Shown: positions 8,019-16,733 of the stretch, in pieces
How positions within the stretch are numbered: position 1 is the stretch's first letter
How the letters are laid out: each line of letters starts with the position of its first letter
DNA from: Desulfuromonadaceae bacterium
GTDB lineage: Bacteria > Desulfobacterota > Desulfuromonadia > Geobacterales > Pseudopelobacteraceae
Direction of reading: 5' to 3'
NCBI GenBank assembly: GCA_028712075.1
Contig: JAQTQX010000012.1
Coordinates: forward strand, 62,001 to 126,000
Length of the DNA stretch: 64,000 bases
The notes under the pieces: generated by a model
The model's database searches: none
What the model saw: only the letters and a program-made list of their open reading frames with translations
What the model was told of the DNA's origin: nothing
Program-made: the position numbers and the translations under genes

Positions 8019-8596
8019 ATGATGTCTCCCGTTTTGATGTGTGTGGTTCTGGGCAGGGCCGCAAAGCGACGTTCGTCGCACAGCAACAGATCGACTCCAG
8101 GAGGAAAGGCGGCGACCAACCCGGCTCTGGCAAACAGCCAGCTTGGATGCAGGCCACTTACGGGAAGCTCCGTATTCCCCTGGATACCGGGACCTGATAA
8201 ATTCAGCAGAACTCCACCCTCCGAATGTTCTCCCAGCGAGGCAACGCGCAACAACAATGTGGCGCCGGTTTCCGGGGATTCAAGCGACCCGGTGCATGGT
8301 TGAAAATCCATGGCCCGTCCTCCGTCAGCCACAATAAACGGAGCCGTTTCAGGCATGCCGGAACGCGCTTCAAGCCTGGGCCAGATATCGGCTCTGATCT
8401 GTCCATGCGGGTCGGCCAGGGCTACCTCGCCATCGGTGAGCGCTGCCAGCAAGGCAAGCCAGGTCATTGATCCCGCCGTACATTCAGCGACCCTGCCGGG
8501 ATAACTGAATACATGGAGCAGGTCGCAAAATATCCGTTGCTGCATCGGCGGGAGCCATAATTCATGGGATGCTACGGGTGTTGGCTTATTACTCAT
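8015..8596 (-). CDS. phnH: PhnH, C-P lyase core subunit
   Basis: PhnH is a structural subunit of the PhnGHIJ core complex. The 193-residue protein shows the family pattern: an N-terminal FCDLLHVFSYPGRVAE, a central ADGGRAMDF and a late LSGPGIQG. I place the start at the ATG at 8596, seven bases after a GAGGAG ribosome site and overlapping the end of phnG. The stop overlaps the phnI start. Confidence 0.9.
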   Translation of the reverse strand: MSNKPTPVASHELWLPPMQQRIFCDLLHVFSYPGRVAECTAGSMTWLALLAALTDGEVALADPHGQIRADIWPRLEARSGMPETAPFIVADGGRAMDFQPCTGSLESPETGATLLLRVASLGEHSEGGVLLNLSGPGIQGNTELPVSGLHPSWLFARAGLVAAFPPGVDLLLCDERRFAALPRTTHIKTGDII

Positions 8597-9059
8597 CACC
8601 GTCCTCCTCATCCGCTTGACCAAGCAGTGAAAAGTCAACCCTGGTGGAAGCCAGAATATGTTTGCGTTCGGCTAACTTCCCGGCTCGGGCCGAATAGCCC
8701 CGCTCAACCAGAGCAGCGGCCGTTTCCCAGCCAGGCAGGCGACCTGCCAGCGCCCCGTCAATAACAGCTATGGCTCTGGCGATAGTGGCGCGATCGTCAA
8801 TGATCACTGCCCCCCCGCTGCTTTCGTGACCGTCCGGAGTGCGCAGAACGACATGCGCCCGGGCAACCGGCACTTCGCCAAGATGAAAGGCTTCATGAAA
8901 AGCTCCGTCACGCAGCGTGAACAGCCCCAGGCCGGATTGCGGCAGAGTCACATCTCGAACGCCGCAACTGGACGCAAATGACTCAGCCGCAGCCTTGACT
9001 TCTTTGGCAGGCAGCGCCGAGAGTGCCGCAGCCCACTCTTTTCTCGGTATATCAATCAA
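8589..9059 (-). CDS. phnG: PhnG, C-P lyase core subunit, probable TTG start
   Basis: PhnG is the small core subunit that supports PhnI. The best start is the TTG at 9059: it overlaps the stop of the upstream permease gene as TTGA and has a perfect AAGGAG six bases upstream. An alternative GTG at 9080 lies seven codons earlier with no such site. The product (about 156 residues) begins with IDIPRKEWAAALSALPA and has the family-typical RLPGWETAAALVERG near the C-terminal third. Confidence 0.88.
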   Translation of the reverse strand: MIDIPRKEWAAALSALPAKEVKAAAESFASSCGVRDVTLPQSGLGLFTLRDGAFHEAFHLGEVPVARAHVVLRTPDGHESSGGAVIIDDRATIARAIAVIDGALAGRLPGWETAAALVERGYSARAGKLAERKHILASTRVDFSLLGQADEEDGDE

Positions 9060-9856
9060 CGGAATCTCCTTCGGAGCCACGCCGAGGCGTAGTCGATAAT
9101 TAAAATTGTTATCAGCAGGACAATGATCAGCGCCGCCGATTGCCCGTAATTAAACATTCTCAGTGCGTCGTGCAGGGCCATGCCGATACCGCCAGCCCCA
9201 ACCAGACCGAGCACCGATGCCATACGTACATTGCGGTCCATGATATACAGCACGTAACTCAAAGCTTCGCGCTGAATGGAGGGCCAACCGGCGTACATGA
9301 CGATTTGCAGAAAATTGGCCCCGGTCGAAGTGACACCTTCATAAACACCCGCGTCAACTCGCTCCAGACTTTCAGCGAAAAACTTGCCGAGGAATCCGGC
9401 GGTATGTACCCCCAGGGCAAGCGCCCCCGGCAACGGACCGAGCCCGAGGGCGGCGACAAAGATCAGGGCCAGCAGAAGATCCGGCATGGCTCGCATGAAA
9501 TTCAGCAGTTCGCGAGCCGCACGATAGGCCAGCGGATATGGCGCAAGATTGCGGGCGGCCAGTGGCGCCAGAATAACTGCAACAACGAGAGCGAACACCG
9601 TACCCCACAGGGCAGTTGCCAGCGTGACCTTCATAAGATCCAGATATCCGGATAACTCAGAAAAGTCCGGCTTGCGGTAACGGCTGAAGTATTCACCCAT
9701 GTCCGCCACACCATAAGCAAGTGTCTCGAATGAGATCTCCAGGTCGTGTACGATCAACCACAGCAGCGTCAGGAGAGCCGCCAGCCAGACCGGAAAAAGG
9801 TTGCGAGGTTTGGACGGCAATGCCGCTGCTGACGGAGCTGTTTGTTCATGCTTCAT
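9056..9856 (-). CDS. phnE: Phosphonate ABC transporter permease (PhnE family, second copy)
   Basis: This 266-residue inner-membrane permease has several hydrophobic segments and the PhnE-type loop around GLVGAGGIGMALHDALRMF, plus RAMPDLLLALIFVAALGLGPLPG. It begins at an ATG overlapping the stop of the first permease gene (ATGA) and overlaps phnG at its end (TTGA). Two consecutive permease genes suggest a heterodimeric channel in the phosphonate importer with PhnC and PhnD. Confidence 0.92.
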   Translation of the reverse strand: MKHEQTAPSAAALPSKPRNLFPVWLAALLTLLWLIVHDLEISFETLAYGVADMGEYFSRYRKPDFSELSGYLDLMKVTLATALWGTVFALVVAVILAPLAARNLAPYPLAYRAARELLNFMRAMPDLLLALIFVAALGLGPLPGALALGVHTAGFLGKFFAESLERVDAGVYEGVTSTGANFLQIVMYAGWPSIQREALSYVLYIMDRNVRMASVLGLVGAGGIGMALHDALRMFNYGQSAALIIVLLITILIIDYASAWLRRRFR

Positions 9857-10686
9857 ATGTTTGCCTCTGCCCCGTGAATAATGCGGCTGCGCAATTGACC
9901 CGAGAGGAAATCCAGCAACGTTACCACCAGATAGATAGCACCTGCGATCGGCAGCAAACGGTCGTACTGGAACAGGCGCATGGACATAACCAGATCGTAT
10001 CCGATGCCGCCCGCGCCAACCAGGCCGAGAACAGTAGCCGCTCGCAGATTGTGATCGAGGATATACAGCACCGTGCCGACAAAATCCGGCAACGCCTGGG
10101 GCAGCATGCCGAACATCCGTACCTGGAACCAGCCGGCGCCATGGGCGGTAACGCCTTCCACCTGTTTCTGATCAACCACCTCAATAGTTTCGGCGAAGAA
10201 CTTGCCCATAAATCCGACTGTCACGAAAGCCAGCGCCATCACACCGGGTAATGGTCCCAGCCCCACGGCCGAGACGAACACCAGAGCCCACACCAGTTCC
10301 GGCATGGCGCGCATAAGGCTCAGCAGATCCCTGACCAGACGGTAGACAATCAGATGCGGCGTTGCGTTGCGTGCTGCAAGTACACCCAGCGGAAGGCTCA
10401 CAAACAGAGCAATAGCAGTAGCAAGGAAAGTCATTTCAATGGTTTCCAACATTTTGCCAAGCAGCCGGGGGAGATACTTCCACTCCGGCATGACAAACAT
10501 ATTGCCGGCAAAGGATGCCATGTTACCCAGTGAACCGGCGATGCGGGCTAAATCCACCTCCACCAGAGACGCAGTCAGCCACATCGCCACCAGCACCGTA
10601 ACGACAGATGCGACGGCCGGCAGCGGCGGCAGTCCGTTACGCGTAGGCCAACGCCAGATCAAGATTGGTGTCATCTTCAATTTCAT
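9853..10686 (-). CDS. phnE: Phosphonate ABC transporter permease (PhnE family, first copy)
   Basis: The permease has about six membrane segments and the conserved GLVGAGGIGYDLVMSMRLFQ loop, with RAMPELVWALVFVSAVGLGPLPG matching the other permease at equivalent positions. The start is uncertain: in-frame ATGs at 10686 and 10674 both overlap the end of phnC by 38-50 bases, and neither has a strong ribosome site. I chose 10686. The stop overlaps the second permease gene. Together with PhnC, PhnD and the second PhnE it forms the phosphonate uptake system. Confidence 0.9.
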   Translation of the reverse strand: MKLKMTPILIWRWPTRNGLPPLPAVASVVTVLVAMWLTASLVEVDLARIAGSLGNMASFAGNMFVMPEWKYLPRLLGKMLETIEMTFLATAIALFVSLPLGVLAARNATPHLIVYRLVRDLLSLMRAMPELVWALVFVSAVGLGPLPGVMALAFVTVGFMGKFFAETIEVVDQKQVEGVTAHGAGWFQVRMFGMLPQALPDFVGTVLYILDHNLRAATVLGLVGAGGIGYDLVMSMRLFQYDRLLPIAGAIYLVVTLLDFLSGQLRSRIIHGAEANI

Positions 10687-11416
10687 CCCGTTTATAAATA
10701 GTTTGCAGTGCCAGCGGAGAAAGTTCGGCGGGTGTGCCGTCGAATACCACGCGCCCACTGTTCATGCCGATAATGCGATCGGCGAATCGTTTGGCAAGAT
10801 CAACCTGATGCAGATTGACAACAACGGTGATGCCGTCACGATCACAGATTTCCCGCAACAACATCATGATTTCCTCGCTGGAGACCGGATCAAGGCTCGC
10901 CACCGGCTCGTCGGCCAGAATCACTTTTGGCCGTTGGGCCAGAGCGCGTGCGATGCCGACTCGCTGCTGCTGTCCGCCGGACAATTTGTCGGCACGGCTC
11001 CAGGCCTTGTCGGTAAGTCCGACGCGAGCCAACGCTTCCTGGGCGATCTCCATATCTTCGTTGCGGAACAGGTAGAACAGGCTACCCAACCAGGAACGAT
11101 GAGCCAGCCGGCCGGTAAGCACGTTTGTGACCACCGACAGCCGCTCGACCAGATTGAATTGCTGGAACACCATGCCGACGTGCGAACGCGTCTTGCGCAA
11201 ATTGGCTTTTCCAAGTGTTTCTCCGGTAATATGGACCGTTCCACCGGTGGGGGTTTCAAGTCCGTTCATCAGTCGTAACAGGGTCGATTTACCGGCGCCG
11301 CTCGGTCCAAGAATAACGGTGAAGCTGCCGGCGGCGATGTCAGCGCTGATTCCCTTTATTGCCTCGAAGCCATTCGGGAAGCGTTTTGTTGCTGATTTAA
11401 TTGAAATAATAGCCAT
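10637..11416 (-). CDS. phnC: PhnC, phosphonate ABC transporter ATP-binding protein
   Basis: The 259-residue ATPase carries Walker [12 protein letters not shown]-loop [14 protein letters not shown], signature [15 protein letters not shown], Walker [14 protein letters not shown] and the switch His in [10 protein letters not shown]. These are typical of PhnC. AGAGGAG precedes the ATG. The leader between phnD and this gene contains a strong hairpin at 11438-11468. Confidence 0.93.
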   Translation of the reverse strand: MAIISIKSATKRFPNGFEAIKGISADIAAGSFTVILGPSGAGKSTLLRLMNGLETPTGGTVHITGETLGKANLRKTRSHVGMVFQQFNLVERLSVVTNVLTGRLAHRSWLGSLFYLFRNEDMEIAQEALARVGLTDKAWSRADKLSGGQQQRVGIARALAQRPKVILADEPVASLDPVSSEEIMMLLREICDRDGITVVVNLHQVDLAKRFADRIIGMNSGRVVFDGTPAELSPLALQTIYKRDEIEDDTNLDLALAYA

Positions 11417-11437
11417 ACGTTCTCCTCTCTATCTATC

Positions 11438-11468
11438 AGGCATCCCCCGGCTGTGCCGGGGGATGCCT
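11438..11468 (-). promoter_or_regulatory. Strong intercistronic hairpin between phnD and phnC
   Basis: A perfect 14-bp stem (aggcatcccccggc / gccgggggatgcct) with a 3-nt loop sits in the 56-base gap between phnD and phnC. It has no T-run in either direction, so it is unlikely to be a full terminator. In binding-protein operons such hairpins often stabilise the upstream message so that the binding protein is made in excess; that role is inferred here. Confidence 0.75.
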
Positions 11469-11472
11469 GCGC

Positions 11473-12342
11473 TTATTTAAGCATCTGCTCTTTGCGCAGG
11501 CCGAGTTCTTTCACCATATTGCGAATCAATTGATAGTCAGCAGGCTTGACTGCGTCATAGCGGATAATATTGCCGTAGCCGCTTACCTTGACATCCTTGT
11601 GTGCGGTTATAATGGCGTCCTGTATGTTATGCTTCAGATCGGCGGGAAGGTCGCTGCGGTAAACCAGTGGTGAACCGGGCAGATCTGAGGACTCCAGCAG
11701 TATACGGTTGGATTCCTTGGTGATAAGCCCCTTGGCGAGCATCTTCGGGTAGGTGATGTCGTTGTCGGCGGCAGCGTCCACCGTCCTGTTCCTGACTGCC
11801 AGTTCGGCGGCATCATGTGAACCGGCGTAGGTGAACTTGCCGAAAAACTGTTCCGGCATCATTCCCGTTGCCTTTTTCACCATATAGGTCGGCATCAGAC
11901 CACCGGAAGTTGAAGCCGGATCTACGAAGGCAACGTTCTTCCCTTTCAGGTCCTTCAGCGACCTGGCGGGGGAATCGCCGGGCACAACGATGATGCTGCG
12001 ATAGGTGCTCTTGCCCCCCTCCCGCACACCGACCGCGAATGCCTCGGCACCGGCCTCCTGCTCGGCCAGATAATACGAAAGCGGCCCGAACCAGGCGATA
12101 TCGACGCGTTTCTTCTTCATTGCCTCAATAACCCCGGTATAATCAGTCGCAGTAAAAACCTTTACTTTTACGCCCAGTTTTTTCTCCAGATAGGCGCGCA
12201 TCGGCTCGAATTTGGCGACCATTTCCTCGTTGTTTTCGGCCGGTATGAGTCCCATGATCAGATCCCTCGCCAGAGCCGTGCCATACATTGAAACCAGAAG
12301 CGACGTGACAGCAATACCTACAAGCATTTTTTTTACAGACAT
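11473..12342 (-). CDS. phnD: PhnD, phosphonate-binding protein of the ABC transporter
   Basis: The 289-residue protein has a signal peptide (MSVKKMLVGIAVTSLLVS...ALA) and the PhnD-type fold: LIMGLIPAENNEEM, an early DYTGVIEAMKKKRVDIAWFG and then VDPASTSGGLMPTYM. It captures phosphonate in the periplasm for the PhnCEE importer. AAGGAG precedes the ATG. It is the second gene of the operon, 41 bases after phnF. The hairpin that follows it may favour high expression. Confidence 0.93.
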   Translation of the reverse strand: MSVKKMLVGIAVTSLLVSMYGTALARDLIMGLIPAENNEEMVAKFEPMRAYLEKKLGVKVKVFTATDYTGVIEAMKKKRVDIAWFGPLSYYLAEQEAGAEAFAVGVREGGKSTYRSIIVVPGDSPARSLKDLKGKNVAFVDPASTSGGLMPTYMVKKATGMMPEQFFGKFTYAGSHDAAELAVRNRTVDAAADNDITYPKMLAKGLITKESNRILLESSDLPGSPLVYRSDLPADLKHNIQDAIITAHKDVKVSGYGNIIRYDAVKPADYQLIRNMVKELGLRKEQMLK

Positions 12343-12383
12343 GTTCTTCTCCTTTGTGGGTTTGATGAAACAAACGTTGATTT

Positions 12384-13112
12384 TTAAAACATGATGGACA
12401 GTTGAACCAGATCAGCCCTGAAGCGGGTGATCGCATATTCGACCGGGACACCTGAGTCTCCTTCCACATTCAGGCTCTTCACCCGGAGCACCGGACGATT
12501 CTGAGGCATGGCAAGAAGCCGCGCATCGTCCCCTTGCGGCAGGCACGAAGTAACCAGGCTTTCGGTCCGGCGGAGCGTTATGGAATAATTGTCTTGCAGA
12601 AACTGATGTAATGAACCACCGGTGTAGCCATTTTCCAGTCCGGGATAGTTTTCAACCGGGAGGAAGTGCGAAATGACACAAAGTGGAGAAGCATCAGCCA
12701 TGCGAAGGGTTTCGATCCAGAAGACCCGTTCACGGGGCTGAATGAACAGCTTTTTCGCCACAGCCTCACTTGCGGGAACGATTTGCTTGCGAAGAATCCG
12801 GCTTTCAGCCGTGACGCCCTGGGTAAGTAATGTTTCAGTGAAACGAGTTTCAACGCCTATCTTGTAATCAAATATGGAGGCGATTATTCGAATGCCCCGC
12901 CCGTGAAGACGTTCCAGAAGACCACCATCGACAAGATCGTCAATCGCCCGGCGCAGTGTATGTCGGTTAACTCCGAACCTGAGCGCAAGCTCCGATTCAG
13001 ATGGCAGCCATTCGCCAATCCGGTACATCTGGCCGATCTCCTGCTCAATCTGACGTGCAATCTGGGCATATATGGCCGTGCCGCCTTCACGGCTAATTGC
13101 ATACAAGCTCAT
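12384..13112 (-). CDS. phnF: GntR-family (HutC/UTRA type) transcriptional regulator, PhnF-like
   Basis: The 242-residue protein has an N-terminal winged HTH of GntR type (AIYAQIARQIEQEI, WLPSESELALRFGVNRHTLR, DDLVDGGLLERLHGRG) followed by a UTRA ligand-binding domain of about 150 residues. It is the first gene of the phn operon, so it probably controls its own operon, most likely as a repressor released by a phosphonate-pathway ligand. A perfect 14-bp palindrome lies 16 bases upstream of the start codon. Confidence 0.87.
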   Translation of the reverse strand: MSLYAISREGGTAIYAQIARQIEQEIGQMYRIGEWLPSESELALRFGVNRHTLRRAIDDLVDGGLLERLHGRGIRIIASIFDYKIGVETRFTETLLTQGVTAESRILRKQIVPASEAVAKKLFIQPRERVFWIETLRMADASPLCVISHFLPVENYPGLENGYTGGSLHQFLQDNYSITLRRTESLVTSCLPQGDDARLLAMPQNRPVLRVKSLNVEGDSGVPVEYAITRFRADLVQLSIMF

Positions 13113-13128
13113 TCAAGTCTCCTCATCG

Positions 13129-13142
13129 GATAACCGGTTATC
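13129..13142. promoter_or_regulatory. Candidate PhnF operator, perfect palindrome gataaccggttatc
   Basis: The perfect 14-bp palindrome lies 16 bases before the phnF start codon, inside the probable leader. It is followed by a second partial symmetry (tctagatatcc), so GGATA and TATCC flank a larger nested structure. Position and symmetry suit a GntR-family dimer. The rest of the gap (13143-13397) is AT-rich; a weak -10-like tataaa lies on the minus strand near 13169-13174, but I cannot define a clear -35. Confidence 0.5.
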
Positions 13143-13397
13143 TAGATATCCATCTCTGCTGTTGACGTTTATAGCAGACCATTATTACAGTGACGTTGAG
13201 ACCATGTAGAGATTGTGTGAATATCTTGTTACAATTGATCGAGGGGTTGCGGAGGGTATTGGAATAAATGATTTGACTCGTAGAATGGTTTTAAATGGAG
13301 TGAGACTCTTGATTTTAATCGAAGATTTGGGGCTGGTGAGTTTGTTGGATAGTTCTTTATTACTTTTTATTACCTTTGATACATTGTTCTAAATCAT

Positions 13398-16211
13398 TCA
13401 TAATTTGACTGTTTTGTACAAAAAATTCTTAAAGCGAAACAGTTGACGTTGTTCTTCGTCCTTATCCATCCCTTCCGCAAAGGCTTTCAGGTAACGTGCT
13501 ATCGCCGGCATGGTTTTTCCGGCACTGCAGCGTGACTTCTCAATGACCTGCCTGACTGTTTCCCGCGAAATTTCGTTGTGGGAGAACGGTTCATAAATAT
13601 CTGCCCAGAAGTCACCTCCAGCGACAATTTTTCCGACAATTTCATCCGCCACCTGTTTGTCAAGGTCATGGACAGCTGATGGCGGTGTGCGTGCTTCGAG
13701 GCGAGCAGTTCCGGCAATAGCCTCACTTATCGCTTCTCCGGTGATGACCTGTTTGCGCCTGAAAAACAGCGCACGCAGAAGAATACTGCGCAATTCTCGA
13801 ATGTTACCTTTGTAGCTGTGGCGCATGAGTATCTCTTTCGCTTCCTTGGTCAGGTAGGGAGGCGTTTCGCCGGCATCATTTTCTGCTCGATACGTTCGAT
13901 ACAGTTTGCCAAGAAAATGGACCGACAGGTCGGGGATATCCTCGCGGCGTTCATTGAGCGACGGCAGGCGAATGGAAAGCTCGGAAAGGCGATGGTAAAG
14001 GTCTTCGCGGAACCGGCCGGCAGCTATTTCATCAGCGAGGTTTTTGTTGGTTGCCGCAACGAGCAGTACCCTGCTGTACCGTTCAGCGTTATCACCGAGC
14101 CGCATAAAACCGCCATTATCAAGAAAGCGGAGCAGTTGTACCTGGGTTTTTGGATCGGCATCGCCTATTTCATCGAGAAAAACGATCCCGCCGATATTTT
14201 CTTCCAGGATTCCGTGCCGGTCGGAATAGGCACCGGTAAAGGCGCCTTTTTTATGGCCAAACAGTTCGGAATAGGTCAGGTCGCCCGAATAGGCGGCAAT
14301 GTTGGTTTTTTTGACCGGCAGTTCACCGGTGGGGTTGACATCGCGCCGGTATAGTTCATTGAGTTTGTTGTAGAGATTGTTAAAGAAGAACTCCTTGCCG
14401 GAGCCGGTCTGGCCGGTTACCAGTATTGAGGGGAGACCGATCGTCGCCTCCTGAAGAATGTTGCGCGACCAATAGCGAATGCGGTTAAACAGAGGCGGAG
14501 AAACGGTGTTGATAAAATCAATTATTTCTTGTGATTTTGGACTGTTGCCGATGATATTACCCAAGCGATACGAGGATACGTGCGGATCCTTGTACGCCAC
14601 ATCAGTGGTGAGACGGTTGACTTCGCCCTGAAGGCGCTCGATCCGCTGCAAATCAGATATGTGACGTGCAGTCAGTGAGCCGATTATCTGAAGAATTCGG
14701 CAGTGCTCTTCACAGAAATAGTCATACTGCAGCGAATTAAGGCAGACAACTGCAATAACCTCGTCGTCACAAATGATCGGTACCGCAATTTCGCTCTTCA
14801 GCAGTGCGCTCATGGAGCGGTGAAATCCATCACCATGCAACTCACCTTCAACCCTGGCGGTAATCCTCGGTCGTTTAGTGGCAGCAACATATCCGGTCAA
14901 ACTTCGCTCTTCCTTGGGTAACTCGGTGCCTCCAACTATGAGTGGCGGAATATATTTTTTCAGCCACTCTTTGTTCTTGGCGCCGATAATGGTGCCGTTC
15001 TCGTCCTCGACCACCAGCCACCGCATACCGTCCCGTTCTGTTACGACGGCGATACTGCCGGTGTCAGCTCCTATCAGTTCGGTCGCCTTTGAAAGAACAC
15101 TGGTTAAGAATGGCTGCAGACTCTCCGTGCGCTCATTGAGAAGGTCGCTTATTTCCAAGAGTACCCTGATTTCGAGGTGTTCTCCGCCGACTTCACTGAT
15201 GACTTTTTCGACCATCTCGGCATGCGTCTGCAACAGACCCATTTCAAAATCGTTGAACTGATATAAATCATGTGAGTAATAATTGAGCAGGCAGATAATG
15301 CGGCGTGTTTCCGGGTTAAAGCGAGGGACAACGTACAGCGAGCGAAGCTCCATAGATTCCGTCAGGGCACGTTTCTGGAGGTTATGCTTGGTCAGATCAG
15401 GGATGAAAAGCGGCTTCAGCAGGCGATCATCCGAGATTACTCCCTGGTCGTTTATATAATTAGAGATCAGAGACATACCCTCGCGCAGATCAAGTGTCCC
15501 CAACTGGTCATATTTCTTTTTCAGGTTTTCGTCTGTTGAGAAACTTGCCAGATTCTCCAGAGTGCCTGAACTGCCATCTTTATTTACCGGCACCAGCACT
15601 GCCGCAAGAGACACCTTTTCAATCAGTTTGACTGCCGATCTGACCATCATTCCCGCAGCTTCCCGTTTTTTGAATTCCTCCAGGCGGTGAGCCAGACGCA
15701 CCTGCTGGTGATAAATCCGTGCGTTATCAAGCGGGCCGGCAACAAGCTCAGTCAGTTCGGCAACCAGCATTTTTACCTTGCTGCTCATTACCTCACCCGG
15801 ATGGTCCTGATCGATACAGAGCACTCCGATTGACTTGCCAAGGCTGACAATCGGCATGATGTAGCTGGAGCGGAACCTGAAGCGACTGGCAAAGTCACTG
15901 TCAGCAGGCTTTGTACCCCTTTCGGCACACCTGAAATCAACTGGCAACTGGCTGGAAAAAACAGTGGAAACGTGGGTGTCCTGAGAAACGATGGGGAACG
16001 TTGTCTCGCCAAGCTCTTTAGCGAGTGGGCCGGTGGCATGAACACAGGCAAGCGTCCCCCGGGTCAGATCTTCAAGGTAGATGCGTACCTGCTCGCTGCC
16101 GGACAGCTGCATGCTGTTTTCGGCCAGTGCGTACAGCAGTTCGCCGAGATTTTCCTTGCCGTAAGGCGCGATTGCCGCGTGAAATTCCTTGATTCCGGGG
16201 GTAATTGACAT
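13398..16211 (-). CDS. Sigma-54-type AAA+ activator with several N-terminal GAF domains
   Basis: The protein is about 937 residues long. The first 550 residues look like two or three GAF-type sensor modules (for example IMPIVSLGKSIGVLCIDQDHPG and EIAVPIICDDEVIAVVCLNSLQYD). A AAA+ domain follows with Walker A GQTGSGKE, the sigma-54 contact loop KGAFTGAYSD, Walker B GGIVFLDEIGD and the arginine region FREDLYHRLSELSIRLPSL. The last 110 residues do not show a recognisable Fis-type HTH, though SRETVRQVIEKS might be helical DNA-binding sequence. The start at 16211 is backed by GGAG five bases upstream. It should activate sigma-54 RNA polymerase in response to an unknown cytoplasmic signal. It is the last gene of a minus-strand group with flgM-like and unknown genes. 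Confidence 0.8.
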   Translation of the reverse strand: MSITPGIKEFHAAIAPYGKENLGELLYALAENSMQLSGSEQVRIYLEDLTRGTLACVHATGPLAKELGETTFPIVSQDTHVSTVFSSQLPVDFRCAERGTKPADSDFASRFRFRSSYIMPIVSLGKSIGVLCIDQDHPGEVMSSKVKMLVAELTELVAGPLDNARIYHQQVRLAHRLEEFKKREAAGMMVRSAVKLIEKVSLAAVLVPVNKDGSSGTLENLASFSTDENLKKKYDQLGTLDLREGMSLISNYINDQGVISDDRLLKPLFIPDLTKHNLQKRALTESMELRSLYVVPRFNPETRRIICLLNYYSHDLYQFNDFEMGLLQTHAEMVEKVISEVGGEHLEIRVLLEISDLLNERTESLQPFLTSVLSKATELIGADTGSIAVVTERDGMRWLVVEDENGTIIGAKNKEWLKKYIPPLIVGGTELPKEERSLTGYVAATKRPRITARVEGELHGDGFHRSMSALLKSEIAVPIICDDEVIAVVCLNSLQYDYFCEEHCRILQIIGSLTARHISDLQRIERLQGEVNRLTTDVAYKDPHVSSYRLGNIIGNSPKSQEIIDFINTVSPPLFNRIRYWSRNILQEATIGLPSILVTGQTGSGKEFFFNNLYNKLNELYRRDVNPTGELPVKKTNIAAYSGDLTYSELFGHKKGAFTGAYSDRHGILEENIGGIVFLDEIGDADPKTQVQLLRFLDNGGFMRLGDNAERYSRVLLVAATNKNLADEIAAGRFREDLYHRLSELSIRLPSLNERREDIPDLSVHFLGKLYRTYRAENDAGETPPYLTKEAKEILMRHSYKGNIRELRSILLRALFFRRKQVITGEAISEAIAGTARLEARTPPSAVHDLDKQVADEIVGKIVAGGDFWADIYEPFSHNEISRETVRQVIEKSRCSAGKTMPAIARYLKAFAEGMDKDEEQRQLFRFKNFLYKTVKL

Positions 16212-16301
16212 GACGGCTCCAGAGCAATGCGATATCAACACGGATGAGTACAAAACCTACTCTGCGGAATGTAGCGCGGGGGAGGCGAGAGGTCAAGAAA
16301 A

Positions 16302-16343
16302 AGGGTCAAGCCCCAGGCATTACACCTCTGGATTCCTGACCCT
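16302..16343 (-). terminator. Hairpin terminator after the flgM-like gene
   Basis: Read on the minus strand, agggtca and tgaccct pair around an inner partial stem (atccag with ctgggg), and the hairpin is followed by tttttc. It lies between the flgM-like gene and the AAA+ gene and probably separates their transcription. Confidence 0.6.
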
Positions 16344-16367
16344 TGGCCCTGATATGTGTTGTTTCTT

Positions 16368-16622
16368 CTATCCTTTAAGCACGTTCAGTATCTTTTCCGC
16401 AACATCCTTGCCGCTGATATTGTATGAACCTTCCGCCAGCTGCTGTCGGATAATATCCAGGCGCAGACGCCGGGCTTCATCTTCGGCCATCCGGGTTGAG
16501 TCCGGGGATAAATCCACTTCAACGGGAGCCCTTTCGGCACCGGCGGGTGGTTTAGCACCAGGCTTGGCCGGTTGGTTCTCCGACAGCGTCAGGTAATTGC
16601 AAACACGCTCTTCGATCTTCAT
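16368..16622 (-). CDS. flgM: FlgM-like anti-sigma-28 factor
   Basis: The 84-residue protein has a disordered, Pro/Ala-rich N-terminal half and a C-terminal half with the FlgM pattern: VDLSPDSTRMAEDEA, then RLDIIRQQLAEGSYNISGKD, then VAEKILNVL. FlgM binds and inhibits the flagellar sigma factor FliA until the hook is finished. The ATG at 16622 has GGAG six bases upstream. No flagellar genes are visible here, so it may be a stand-alone flgM or a paralogue controlling another sigma factor. It sits between a 612-residue unknown and a sigma-54-type activator. Confidence 0.65.
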   Translation of the reverse strand: MKIEERVCNYLTLSENQPAKPGAKPPAGAERAPVEVDLSPDSTRMAEDEARRLRLDIIRQQLAEGSYNISGKDVAEKILNVLKG

Positions 16623-16733
16623 AACAGACTCCGTCACTGCATATTGATGCAGGCCTATGATACGAGAATCGGCAGAATCCGTGCGAAACTTTAGCCGCTG
16701 TTTTCAAAAACGGGGAGAGGTGACCGGCGACGC

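Noticed and set aside
16302-16343. Mobile repeat rather than terminator between the flgM-like and AAA+ genes
   Set aside because: The repeated gggtcaag words looked element-like, but the structure ends in a T-run on the minus strand and is explained well enough as a terminator.
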